Shown here piece after piece: positions 42,208-49,670 of a DNA stretch of 64,000 nucleotides. The stretch is from positions 62,001-126,000 of the forward strand of contig NZ_JAUSUG010000011.1 in assembly GCF_030813435.1 (NCBI RefSeq). The letters are read 5' to 3'. Origin of the DNA: Evansella vedderi. Its GTDB lineage: Bacteria; Bacillota; Bacilli; Bacillales; Salisediminibacteriaceae. The notes under the pieces were generated by a model. The model searched no databases. It was not told the DNA's origin and was given only the letters and a program-made list of their open reading frames with translations. The first letter of the stretch is position 1; every line of letters starts with the position of its first letter. The translations under genes and the position numbers were made by a program.

Positions 42208-42690
42208 TTATGAACCTTTACTGGAATCAAGTTGAAATAAAATATGTTCCACGCGTTCGTTTAACCATTTCCAAAGATCTTCGACATTGGAGTCGGAGTA
42301 CACTTTACTTTGACATTTAAGGCAGTCGACTATATCCCCAAATTTATCCCTTTTTTTAAATAACATCATATCGTTATACTTCGACAAGAAGTTTTCTCCA
42401 TCAATACCAGTAACATTTAAAGTAACTTGTAATGGTTTTTCGAAAAAATCAAACGTAAATACGTTAGCTTTAAATGTCCCTTCGATTCGATATCCTATAG
42501 GAAGAGGTTCTTTGTTAGTGATTTCAATCCCATATTTTTTGACTGCGGTTAATAGAGATTCCCAAGTTTCTTCGTCTGGAAAGGTTACTGTTTCCCAAAT
42601 AACTTCCGATAGCTCTTTCAAATCAAATCCTTCTGCGACGGAACGATCGGCCAAGTTTTCCATGTCTTTCAAAAACGCTGCTTTATTCAA
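42208..42690 (-). CDS. Unknown protein, 160 residues
   Basis: It reads from ATG 42690 with TAAGGAGGTAAGGAC upstream, a very strong ribosome site. The acidic, helical N-terminus is MNKAAFLKDMENLADRSVAE. A CLKC pair lies at about residues 125-128. No family is recognised. It lies upstream of the 41087 methylase on the same strand and may be cotranscribed. Confidence 0.7.
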   Translation of the reverse strand: MNKAAFLKDMENLADRSVAEGFDLKELSEVIWETVTFPDEETWESLLTAVKKYGIEITNKEPLPIGYRIEGTFKANVFTFDFFEKPLQVTLNVTGIDGENFLSKYNDMMLFKKRDKFGDIVDCLKCQSKVYSDSNVEDLWKWLNERVEHILFQLDSSKGS

Positions 42691-42870
42691 TGTCCTTACC
42701 TCCTTAATGATGTATTTTCATGGTAGTAAAAAAAGAAGATTGAGTCGAATTTCAAAAGGATAGGGTAACTAAAAAGCTTTTTAGTTTCTAAACCCCTTCT
42801 TTTTTCACTTAATTTCTCCTATACCATTTTAAGAGAGAGAGTTACAAAAAACAAAAAATCTATTGAAATG

Positions 42871-43119
42871 TTGAAAGTTTTTCCTTAGAATAATAGTATA
42901 TACTATCCTAATTTATTTCTATCAGCTTCGGTCACGCGACTAAAGCACATTGATTAGCATTAAGCTAAAATTTCTGTTTTACCTTTTACAATCTTGTATT
43001 AGGTTATTAGGATAGGATAAATATGTTTAAATTCGCCCCTGTGGTGACTGATACTTTTGCAATTTGCATGAGTAAATGTCTCCCCAGGGGCTTTTTGTGT
43101 CCAAAAAAAAGGAGGTGTA
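42871..43119 (+). promoter_or_regulatory. Structured leader RNA, copy 10 (before the sliding clamp)
   Basis: TTGAAA (42871-42876), 17 bp, TAGTAT (42894-42899). The small hairpin at 42925-42946 has stem GCTT/AAGC and core GTC-ACGC-GAC (42931-42940). A GC-rich terminator-like hairpin, about 43034-43095, pairs GCCCCTG with CAGGGGC before TTTTT. The tail GTGTCC is kept, but the AACACCAA block is replaced by AAAAAAAAGGAGGTG, the ribosome site of a short upstream ORF. Confidence 0.8.
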
Positions 43120-43194
43120 ATGGCAACACGGACGCAATTTTTGAAGCTTATCGTTATCCAAATACTTTTAAAAGGGAGAGATTTTCATGTTTAA
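43120..43194 (+). CDS. Short upstream ORF overlapping the clamp gene
   Basis: ATG 43120 follows AAAAGGAGGTGTA, one of the strongest ribosome sites in the window. The 24 codons begin MATRTQFLKL and end with a stop (43192-43194) that overlaps the clamp gene by 8 bases. The ORF also covers the clamp gene's own AAAGGGAGAGAT. It probably couples or tunes translation of the clamp. Confidence 0.6.
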   Translation: MATRTQFLKLIVIQILLKGRDFHV

Positions 43195-44284
43195 ATTAGC
43201 CTCTGAGGTTATTCAAGGTGTTGTTTCATCATTAGCGAAAGGTGCGCGCAAAGCAAAACTCGGTGAAAAGTTCATTTTCATTAAAACAAAGGATGATAAA
43301 GTTTCCTTTTACTTTAATGGAGATGACATGAGTGTCGAAAGGAAAATTTCAGCAGATATTCAAGGGGAACTTGATGTAGCCACTTCAATAAAAGAGTTGG
43401 ACCAAAAGGTTTCAGCTTTACCAAAGGAAGAGGAGATCACCGTCGAAAAAGAAGGTAATCTTCTTAAACTGAAGTGGGGGAAAGGTTCTAAGATTTCTGT
43501 TGAGATTTTACCTGAAACTGCTCCGCTCATCGAGATTCCTCAAATGAGTCAGCAAGTCAAATGGGCTGCTGGCACACTTCATGGGATTGCTCGTATGATG
43601 ACACCGTTTGCTGCTTTACCTGATAGTCCAGTAGGAAGAGCAAGACCTAGCGTATGCGGTCCGAACTTCCAAAAAGACGGAGATACTGGTGAAGTGTTCA
43701 TTAGAGCAACAGACTCTTATAGGGCTGTTACTGTTTTGGGTTCTAAGATTGATTGGTTCGAAGGGAATCAACTCTCTATGGAATCTAAAACGATGCTTTC
43801 ATTAGCGGATGTTCTTAGTGAACAAGCTGAATTAACCGTTGGTTTAAACGAGAGTGGCACTTTAGTCATTTTCAGAGCAGGTTTAACAACAGCTATTGCT
43901 AGAGTGCTGGAAGGTTCTTATCCAAACATTGATAAGTATGCTGACGATGCTAAAAGTAAATGGCACTTTGATCGTCTTGAGTTAATTGAGTTATGCAGGA
44001 GAATTAAGCGTTTATCTCCTACAAAACCAATTATTCAATTCCGAATTCAGAGTGGCAAGGTCAAGGCGATTGTTCCTAATTCCCTTGAACAACAACTTGC
44101 CGTTGCTGTAGAAGGTGAAGCTAGTGATTTTGGTGCTAATGCAGAGTACTTAGAAATGACTGCTTCTCTATATCGTTCTGATGAAATTGTTTTGCTTGCA
44201 GATGGAGCAAATCAACCAATCACCATTAGACAAGAAGAAAACGATAACGTGAAAGCGTTAGTCCTTCCTGTTCGAATTGACTAA
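43187..44284 (+). CDS. DnaN-like sliding clamp (plasmid beta clamp)
   Basis: The protein has 365 residues, from ATG 43187 after AAAAGGGAGAGATTTTC. Length and landmarks match DnaN: MFKLASEVIQGVVSSLAKGA at the N-terminus, the central RATDSYRAVTVLG (DnaN has TDSHRLA), VLEGSYPNIDKY (DnaN G-x-YPD), and the end ALVLPVRID (DnaN V-M-P-M-R). A ring-shaped dimer around DNA is expected. Several plasmid proteins carry clamp-binding-like peptides. The host must have its own dnaN, so this is probably a dedicated plasmid clamp. The SNF2 helicase follows behind a terminator. Confidence 0.82.
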   Translation: MFKLASEVIQGVVSSLAKGARKAKLGEKFIFIKTKDDKVSFYFNGDDMSVERKISADIQGELDVATSIKELDQKVSALPKEEEITVEKEGNLLKLKWGKGSKISVEILPETAPLIEIPQMSQQVKWAAGTLHGIARMMTPFAALPDSPVGRARPSVCGPNFQKDGDTGEVFIRATDSYRAVTVLGSKIDWFEGNQLSMESKTMLSLADVLSEQAELTVGLNESGTLVIFRAGLTTAIARVLEGSYPNIDKYADDAKSKWHFDRLELIELCRRIKRLSPTKPIIQFRIQSGKVKAIVPNSLEQQLAVAVEGEASDFGANAEYLEMTASLYRSDEIVLLADGANQPITIRQEENDNVKALVLPVRID

Positions 44285-44308
44285 AAAACGAGAGAAAGAG
44301 GTGAATTG

Positions 44309-44348
44309 GCCTCCACTTTGATGGATTTATCATCGTGGAGGCTTTTTT
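44309..44348 (+). terminator. Terminator whose 3' stem carries the ribosome site of the helicase
   Basis: GCCTCCAC (44309-44316) pairs with GTGGAGGC (44335-44342), with an inner TGAT/ATCA, then TTTTTT, ATT and ATG 44352. The only Shine-Dalgarno-like sequence for the helicase (GGAGGC) is locked in the stem. Confidence 0.88.
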
Positions 44349-44351
44349 ATT

Positions 44352-46532
44352 ATGAAGCTAAATTATACTAATCAAGGATTAGAGTTTAGAAGTGATAGTT
44401 TTGATGAAGCCCTTTTGAAAAGTGAGTGTTTTAAGACAGAGAAAATTCACACAGAAAACCTATTGAGCTGGCATTATCTTGTTACTGCAAGTTCAGATAA
44501 TGTGACAGACACAAAATCTTACAAACAACTTCGATTATGGGGATTAGCACCAAATGACGGGGTTGAAGTGACTCAAAATGTGTTGAATTCTAAACGTAAG
44601 GGATACAAATGGGATATGACACCTATTCACTATCTTGATGGCACACCGCAGTATGAACGAGCTCTTGAATTGGTAAAAGGGAAGTTCGGGGGACCATTAA
44701 GAGATGGATCTACTTTATTCCCTTATCAGATTGAAACTGCCGCTGCGATGATTGCTAAAGGACGTTTATTGAACGCTTTTGACATGGGTTTAGGAAAAAC
44801 TCGCACTTCTCTAGCAGGTGCATTAGCAGACCCTAGCAATAAGCGATTTTTGATTATCACCATGTCGAGAAACATTAACGATTGGGTGAGAGAGATTGAA
44901 ACTCTCGGACACGAGGATGACTATATTATTTTGCAACATGCAGGTGATCTAAAGTCCCAAAAGCGTATTCATCTAGTTTCTTATGAGAAATGGAGCGCTG
45001 ACAGAGTGAAATTTGCAAAAAAACCTCAAGAAGAGTGTCCAGATTGTGGGATGAGCCACAAGAGAGCTTGGAAAAGTACTCTTGGCTACTGTTATGTTTG
45101 TAAAACATCTCATGAACCTTATCGAGTGAACGATGATGGTATATACATTCGTTGGAGTGAAGATGATCTACCAGAACAATGTCCTTCTTGCAAGAAAGAT
45201 TGGAAAGGGCGTTATCAATGTACGCATTGTGATTATACAGTGATTGAGTCGCGAAAAAAGGCTTTACACACTTATTATCACAACGGATACAACGCGTGTA
45301 TTGTAGACGAGGCACAGTACATTAAAAATGGAAAATCTAAACGTGCTTTAGCAGTACAGAGAGTTAAGACAAATAAGCGATTTGCACTTTCAGGAACTCC
45401 TGCTGAGAATGGTGCAGATGACCTTTTCTGGCTATTAGGTTGGTTAACAGGGTTTACTTCTAGATTTGAAGATCCTATCACTAACAAGCCATATAAAGGC
45501 TACGGAAAAACGGGTGAAGAGAATTTTCGTGAATACTTCGCAGGAGGTAAAAAGCGAAGAGTTCTTGATATTGATAGTGTAGAAGCCCGAGCAAGTCACC
45601 ATGAACAGCTTTGGGGAATCCTTGATACTCTTATGGTCCGCAAAAAGAAGCAGGATGATGGAGTAAAAGAACACACTAAAGTTCCAAAACCTGAACACCA
45701 CCGTATGCATTTGAATCTTCATGAAGCTGAACGTGAACTCTATGACAAATTCGTAGAAGAATTTAAAGAGTGGTATGAATTAGAGTTGGCAAAAAAAGAA
45801 GCAGCTGAGGCCCGTGATGAAACGTATCGCATCTCTACTATTGAGATTTGTGCTTGGATGGATAAACTCCGAAAAGCCGCTTCATCCCCGTGGCAATATG
45901 AAGAGTACGATGCAAAGAAAAGCAAAGGAACGACTTCTAAGCTTGAATACACGAAAAACAAAGCTAGAGATTTACTTCGTCGTAATAAGAAGATGTTAAT
46001 CTTCTCTGGCCACAAAAATACCGTGGAACAACTTGGGTTGTTACTTGATGGTGTTCTTCCTGGTAAGGAAGCCGGTTATATTCATGGCGGTGTCAAAATG
46101 GAGTATAGATGGGAATTGATGAAGAGATTTCAGGACCCTAGTGATCCATTATCCATTTTGGTCATGTCACATAAAACCGGAGCGGAGTCTTATACATTGA
46201 CTGAAGCAAAAGCTGTATTTCTTTACGATTTGGATTTTAATCCAAAGAAGATTGAGCAATGTTATAGCCGAGCAGTAAGACTTGGACAGCTAGATAAAGT
46301 TGATGTTTATTGGCTTTTAGGAGTTGATACCATTGACGTTAACATGCATGGTCTTGTCTTATCGAAAGCATCAGGTGTAGATATTGCCATCGATCGTAAA
46401 GAGTTGGACTTTAATGAACTCGCCAAAGAATTCAAAGGTGACGGAGTTGGAAGTGGTCCTACAGCTATCGATTATGAAGAATTTGCTTCTGAAATGTTAA
46501 GTCGCGGAACTAAACGTGAGGAAATCGCTTAA
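44352..46532 (+). CDS. SNF2-family helicase with an inserted zinc-ribbon region
   Basis: The protein has 726 residues, from ATG 44352. Motif I is DMGLGKT (about 144-150) and motif II is DEAQ (319-322). Motif III reads ALSGTPAENG. Helicase motifs V and VI are MSHKTGAESYTLTEA and QCYSRAVRLGQ. Two CxxC pairs between motifs I and II (CPDCGMSHKRAW, CYVC, CPSCKKDW, CTHC) form a zinc-ribbon insert. SNF2 proteins pump DNA to remodel complexes. It lies downstream of the clamp and may unload proteins or help restart forks. Confidence 0.9.
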   Translation: MKLNYTNQGLEFRSDSFDEALLKSECFKTEKIHTENLLSWHYLVTASSDNVTDTKSYKQLRLWGLAPNDGVEVTQNVLNSKRKGYKWDMTPIHYLDGTPQYERALELVKGKFGGPLRDGSTLFPYQIETAAAMIAKGRLLNAFDMGLGKTRTSLAGALADPSNKRFLIITMSRNINDWVREIETLGHEDDYIILQHAGDLKSQKRIHLVSYEKWSADRVKFAKKPQEECPDCGMSHKRAWKSTLGYCYVCKTSHEPYRVNDDGIYIRWSEDDLPEQCPSCKKDWKGRYQCTHCDYTVIESRKKALHTYYHNGYNACIVDEAQYIKNGKSKRALAVQRVKTNKRFALSGTPAENGADDLFWLLGWLTGFTSRFEDPITNKPYKGYGKTGEENFREYFAGGKKRRVLDIDSVEARASHHEQLWGILDTLMVRKKKQDDGVKEHTKVPKPEHHRMHLNLHEAERELYDKFVEEFKEWYELELAKKEAAEARDETYRISTIEICAWMDKLRKAASSPWQYEEYDAKKSKGTTSKLEYTKNKARDLLRRNKKMLIFSGHKNTVEQLGLLLDGVLPGKEAGYIHGGVKMEYRWELMKRFQDPSDPLSILVMSHKTGAESYTLTEAKAVFLYDLDFNPKKIEQCYSRAVRLGQLDKVDVYWLLGVDTIDVNMHGLVLSKASGVDIAIDRKELDFNELAKEFKGDGVGSGPTAIDYEEFASEMLSRGTKREEIA

Positions 46533-46561
46533 TAATAGCCTTTATAAAGGGAGAGATAAAT

Positions 46562-47656
46562 ATGAAACCTGTGTACGAGAAAAGTACTGGTTATGTTATT
46601 ATAGAATGGTATGAGAAGCGGAAAGATGCTTCTCCCATTCGGCATTATTTTTCAGCACAGCCTATTAAGTTACAATTTCATCCGAGGGATGAGAAACAAA
46701 TTGTTAGAGCTGTTTTTGAAGAACAAATGCCAGGATGGTTAGAAAAATACGCTAAGGAACACGACTTTGATTGCCATCAAGTGACGAAAGATGGACATGT
46801 TGGCTTTTGGATTGCTAACTGGAGGTTGTATCCTAGCAACGAAAGACCTATCCCTTGTCCAAACATCAATGGAGCTGTTGAACAATTATCTTCAACAGTC
46901 ATTCCTGATGAATGCGAGGAATTGCAAGACCTTGTTCTTGAGAAAATGGATGTGGTAAAAAAGAATTTAGGACATTATCCATCAGCTTTTGAACCATTAG
47001 GGTTATATTTCAAACCCGAAGAAATAAACGGTAAAGAAGCTGTTATGCTTGTAGAGGATATTGTACCTGAACGCGGGGAAACGTCGGACGAAGAATACCT
47101 TTCTATCATCCAAAAAGACGGACGTTTAGAAACGTTAATCCACGAGATTACGACACCACTTCCTGAGCCTCCGCAAGAGGATGAGGAAGAAGAATTAGAG
47201 GAACTTGAAGAAGAAGAGGTTATTGAGGAAGAATTAGAGTTGGATATCAGTTTTGATGATGAAGTCGATGAGGAAGAATTTGAAGTTACCTTTGATGATG
47301 AATCGGAAGAAGAGGAAGAGTTAGTTGTCACTTTTGAAGATGAAGAAGATGAGGGGATTTCAGAAGAATCATTCGATACAGATAGCGAACAGGAAACATT
47401 AACTGATGAAGATGAGGACGTAACTGTTGAACCTATAGATTCATTCCAAGCTGATAGCGAATCTACTTCTGAGGATGTTGAGGTTCAAGAAACTATTGAT
47501 GAATCGATAGAAGAACCTTCAGAAGAACCTTCAGAAGAACCAACTGAGCAAGCAGTAAAACAAGAACGGAAAGTCAAGGAAGAAACTACTTATAAGGTCC
47601 TTGAACACGCCGATAAAAAGAGCAAAGCGACAGAGGGACAAATGTCATTGTTCTAA
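46562..47656 (+). CDS. Acidic protein ending in QMSLF
   Basis: This 364-residue protein is read from ATG 46562 after AAAGGGAGAGATAAAT. Residues 1-190 form a folded domain of unknown type (YVIIEWYEKRKDASPIRHYF). Residues about 195-345 are almost all Glu, Asp, Ser and Val (low complexity, with EEPSEEPSEEP repeats). The last five residues are QMSLF, a clamp-binding-like peptide. It may be a DNA-mimic or flexible tether bound to the clamp, and is in the clamp and helicase operon. Confidence 0.75.
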   Translation: MKPVYEKSTGYVIIEWYEKRKDASPIRHYFSAQPIKLQFHPRDEKQIVRAVFEEQMPGWLEKYAKEHDFDCHQVTKDGHVGFWIANWRLYPSNERPIPCPNINGAVEQLSSTVIPDECEELQDLVLEKMDVVKKNLGHYPSAFEPLGLYFKPEEINGKEAVMLVEDIVPERGETSDEEYLSIIQKDGRLETLIHEITTPLPEPPQEDEEEELEELEEEEVIEEELELDISFDDEVDEEEFEVTFDDESEEEEELVVTFEDEEDEGISEESFDTDSEQETLTDEDEDVTVEPIDSFQADSESTSEDVEVQETIDESIEEPSEEPSEEPTEQAVKQERKVKEETTYKVLEHADKKSKATEGQMSLF

Positions 47657-47659
47657 TAG

Positions 47660-47710
47660 AAAAACCACTCTTACCTAATAATCTTAGGCAGGGGTGGTTT
47701 CTTCTTTTCA
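47660..47710 (+). terminator. Intrinsic terminator of the clamp-helicase operon
   Basis: AAACCAC (47662-47668) pairs with GTGGTTT (47694-47700), with CCTA/TAGG inside, then CTTCTTTT. Confidence 0.85.
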
Positions 47711-47723
47711 TGCTTTTAACCCT

Positions 47724-48048
47724 TGTTTAAAATGTTGATAAATGGTAATATAAACTCATAATCTATTTAATTATTTTTATTTCAACTCCGGTCACGCGAC
47801 TAGAGGATTTAATTAACTGCTGTTATTTATTATGTGCGTTCTTACCGTGCATTTTAATGGGATTTTCTATTCCAAATTCATACTTTTTGTGTGCAAAAAC
47901 CTGTCTATTTAGGAAGAGGTTTTTTATTATACCCAAAAACACCTATTTTGGTGGAGTGATTAGTCAAGTTAGACTACATTACCCGCTAGAATAGGTGTTT
48001 TTTTTATATAGATTTAAACACCAATACTTTTAAAGGGAGAGATGTAAC
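47724..48048 (+). promoter_or_regulatory. Structured leader RNA, copy 11, with two extra hairpins
   Basis: TTGTTT (47724-47729), 16 bp, TAATAT (47746-47751). The small hairpin at 47786-47805 has stem CTC/GAG and core GTC-ACGC-GAC (47791-47800). The usual long hairpin is weak here. Instead AAAACCT/AGGTTTT (47896-47935) and a strong terminator, AACACCTATTTT with AGAATAGGTGTTTTTTTT (about 47938-48006), follow. The tail is AAACACCAATACTTT and AAAGGGAGAGATG. Confidence 0.8.
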
Positions 48049-48300
48049 ATGCATTTTTACAAAGGAGACACCCAAAGATTTTCTAGTCTGTACAAAGGTT
48101 TAACTCAAGAGGAGAAAGATGCTATGCGAGGAGAACTTGCAAAGGATCCCAATCGACCAGTAAGAGAATTAAGAAGAATCGCTAAGAAAAAAGCATCTAT
48201 TCAAAACATTAAGTTTCATGTCTTTGAGTTTATGCGATTGGTTGGCTTCTTAGGAGTAGCGACAGCTATAGTCCTGGCCACACTTATTATCTTTTACTAA
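48049..48300 (+). CDS. Small basic protein with a C-terminal membrane anchor
   Basis: This 83-residue protein is read from ATG 48049 after AAAGGGAGAGATGTAAC. The soluble, basic N-terminal 55 residues (ELRRIAKKKASIQNIKFHVF) are followed by one membrane segment (VGFLGVATAIVLATLIIFY) at the very end. The function is unknown. It is cotranscribed with the next membrane-anchored gene behind leader copy 11. Confidence 0.7.
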   Translation: MHFYKGDTQRFSSLYKGLTQEEKDAMRGELAKDPNRPVRELRRIAKKKASIQNIKFHVFEFMRLVGFLGVATAIVLATLIIFY

Positions 48301-48315
48301 GAGAGGGAGATAAAA

Positions 48316-49218
48316 TTGAGTTTATCCATTGGAACCATTTTGCCTATTCTTATTATCGGCTTTTTAACTTTACCGATAATAATAGGTTACTTTAGTGGTT
48401 TAGCTGCGGATACAAGGCATACAGTAGATCCAGTCGCATGGAGGCACTTAGAAGAAGATCCGTTTGCACCACCAAAGGAGAAACCTATTTTTAATAGTGA
48501 GAATGAGTCATTAGAAGAACAAGCACTAGATTTTGATTTTGAACTTGAAGATGAAGAAGAGCAAGAACAAGTTAGTGCAGTTGGCTTCGATATTGAAGAA
48601 GATGACTCTTCACAAGAGAAGGTTTATGAAACCAGTGAACCTTCTAAAGATATGAACAGCTCAATAAATGAGTTGTTAAATGCAATAAACGGAGAAGAAA
48701 CACCTGACTCAGAACTAGATTTGGACTTCGTGGATCTAGAAGAAGAGGTTAAAGGGGAAGATTCGGAAGCCGCTTTAGAGGAATTGGTACAAGAAGTAAA
48801 TGGGATTGAAACAAATACGGATGTTGACTCGGAAAAAGAGAGCGATGATGTGGTGTTTGATTCTTATATCCCCCCTAGCCCTATTCCCCAATATGAGTAC
48901 CAAGCTATTAAAGATCATTTTGGAGAAAAAGTAGCTGATACTATCACGCTAACGCCTTCGTCAACAGAAGGGGCTGGTGAATCTGATGTCATGATTGGTA
49001 GATTGACAGTTAATACTGTTGGTTATGTTCTTTCTTATAAGGAATCGTTCATACCGTTAAAAGGCGATATCCCTAAAGAGCTTAAAGAACAACCAGTTAT
49101 GCTTCATGGTCAGTTCATTGATCAAGAGCATTTTTACGTTCTTCAGTGGGCTGATCCAACCAAATTTCAAAACGCCCAATCTTTCTATGAAACAGAAGGA
49201 TTGGCGTTAGCACAATGA
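48316..49218 (+). CDS. Membrane-anchored acidic protein, 300 residues
   Basis: TTG 48316 follows AGAGAGGGAGATAAAA. An N-terminal membrane segment (TILPILIIGFLTLPIIIGYF) is followed by a long acidic linker (residues about 50-190) and a C-terminal folded domain (ESDVMIGRLTVNTVGYVLSY ... LQWADPTKFQNAQSFYE). The function is unknown. It lies upstream of the riboswitch and conjugation operon and may be a transfer accessory protein. Confidence 0.7.
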   Translation: MSLSIGTILPILIIGFLTLPIIIGYFSGLAADTRHTVDPVAWRHLEEDPFAPPKEKPIFNSENESLEEQALDFDFELEDEEEQEQVSAVGFDIEEDDSSQEKVYETSEPSKDMNSSINELLNAINGEETPDSELDLDFVDLEEEVKGEDSEAALEELVQEVNGIETNTDVDSEKESDDVVFDSYIPPSPIPQYEYQAIKDHFGEKVADTITLTPSSTEGAGESDVMIGRLTVNTVGYVLSYKESFIPLKGDIPKELKEQPVMLHGQFIDQEHFYVLQWADPTKFQNAQSFYETEGLALAQ

Positions 49219-49224
49219 CAATTG

Positions 49225-49285
49225 AGAAATCGGAGGATCAATCCTCCATTTCTTCAAATCTATTATTTTAATCTAATAGGTTTGA
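49225..49285 (+). terminator. Two hairpins after the 48316 gene
   Basis: GGAGGAT-CA-ATCCTCC is followed by CTTCAAATCTATTA pairing with TAATAGGTTTGAAG. T-tracts are weak. They probably end or protect the upstream transcript. Confidence 0.5.
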
Positions 49286-49312
49286 AGAAGGGGTGGATAC
49301 TATGAAAAAAAC

Positions 49313-49490
49313 TTGAAACTATAATTTTTTATGCGATAATAAAAACTGAATAAAGAACAGGTGTTCTTCATAGTGGTTGCGTAGAACTAGGCACAAATAA
49401 TCATTTCTTATAGAAAAGACCTACAAGCACTATATATCGCACAATTTTCGACTTGTTTTTCGAAAATGTGTAAGTTTTTTCCTTGAAATG
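49313..49490 (+). ncRNA. Candidate small RNA with its own promoter and terminator
   Basis: TTGAAA (49313-49318), 16 bp, GATAAT (49335-49340) begins a transcript at about 49347. CACAATTTTCGA and TCGAAAATGTG (within 49441-49470) form a stem followed by TAAGTTTTTT, a terminator-like end. No reading frame with a ribosome site lies between. It would be a transcript of about 140 bases immediately upstream of the c-di-GMP riboswitch. Confidence 0.45.
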
Positions 49491-49567
49491 CTACTAAATG
49501 CATAGTAAAATACTAGCATATGAACATTTCATGTCGGTTTTTGTTTACTAAAGGGTGAACATTTCAT

Positions 49568-49670
49568 ATTTAATCTGAGAAAAGCAAACCTGTTGAAAAG
49601 CAGGGACGCAAAGGCGAGGGTCTAAGGTCTCATAATTGACTAGGACAGCCATCCTACCACACAACAAGAC
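49568..49670 (+). promoter_or_regulatory. Cyclic di-GMP-I (GEMM) riboswitch
   Basis: The hallmark core is present: AGCAAACC (49583-49590), then a GAAA-type loop stem, GGGACGCAAAG (49603-49613) and GGGTCTAAGGTC, then AGGACAGCCATCCTACC (49642-49658). This follows the GEMM-I consensus (GCAAACC, GACGCAAAG, CTAA, AGCC). It should bind cyclic di-GMP. It lies 134 bases upstream of ATG 49804 and in front of the conjugation operon. The expression platform is not obvious; CAGATG/CATCTG at about 49740-49776 may be part of it. Confidence 0.88.
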
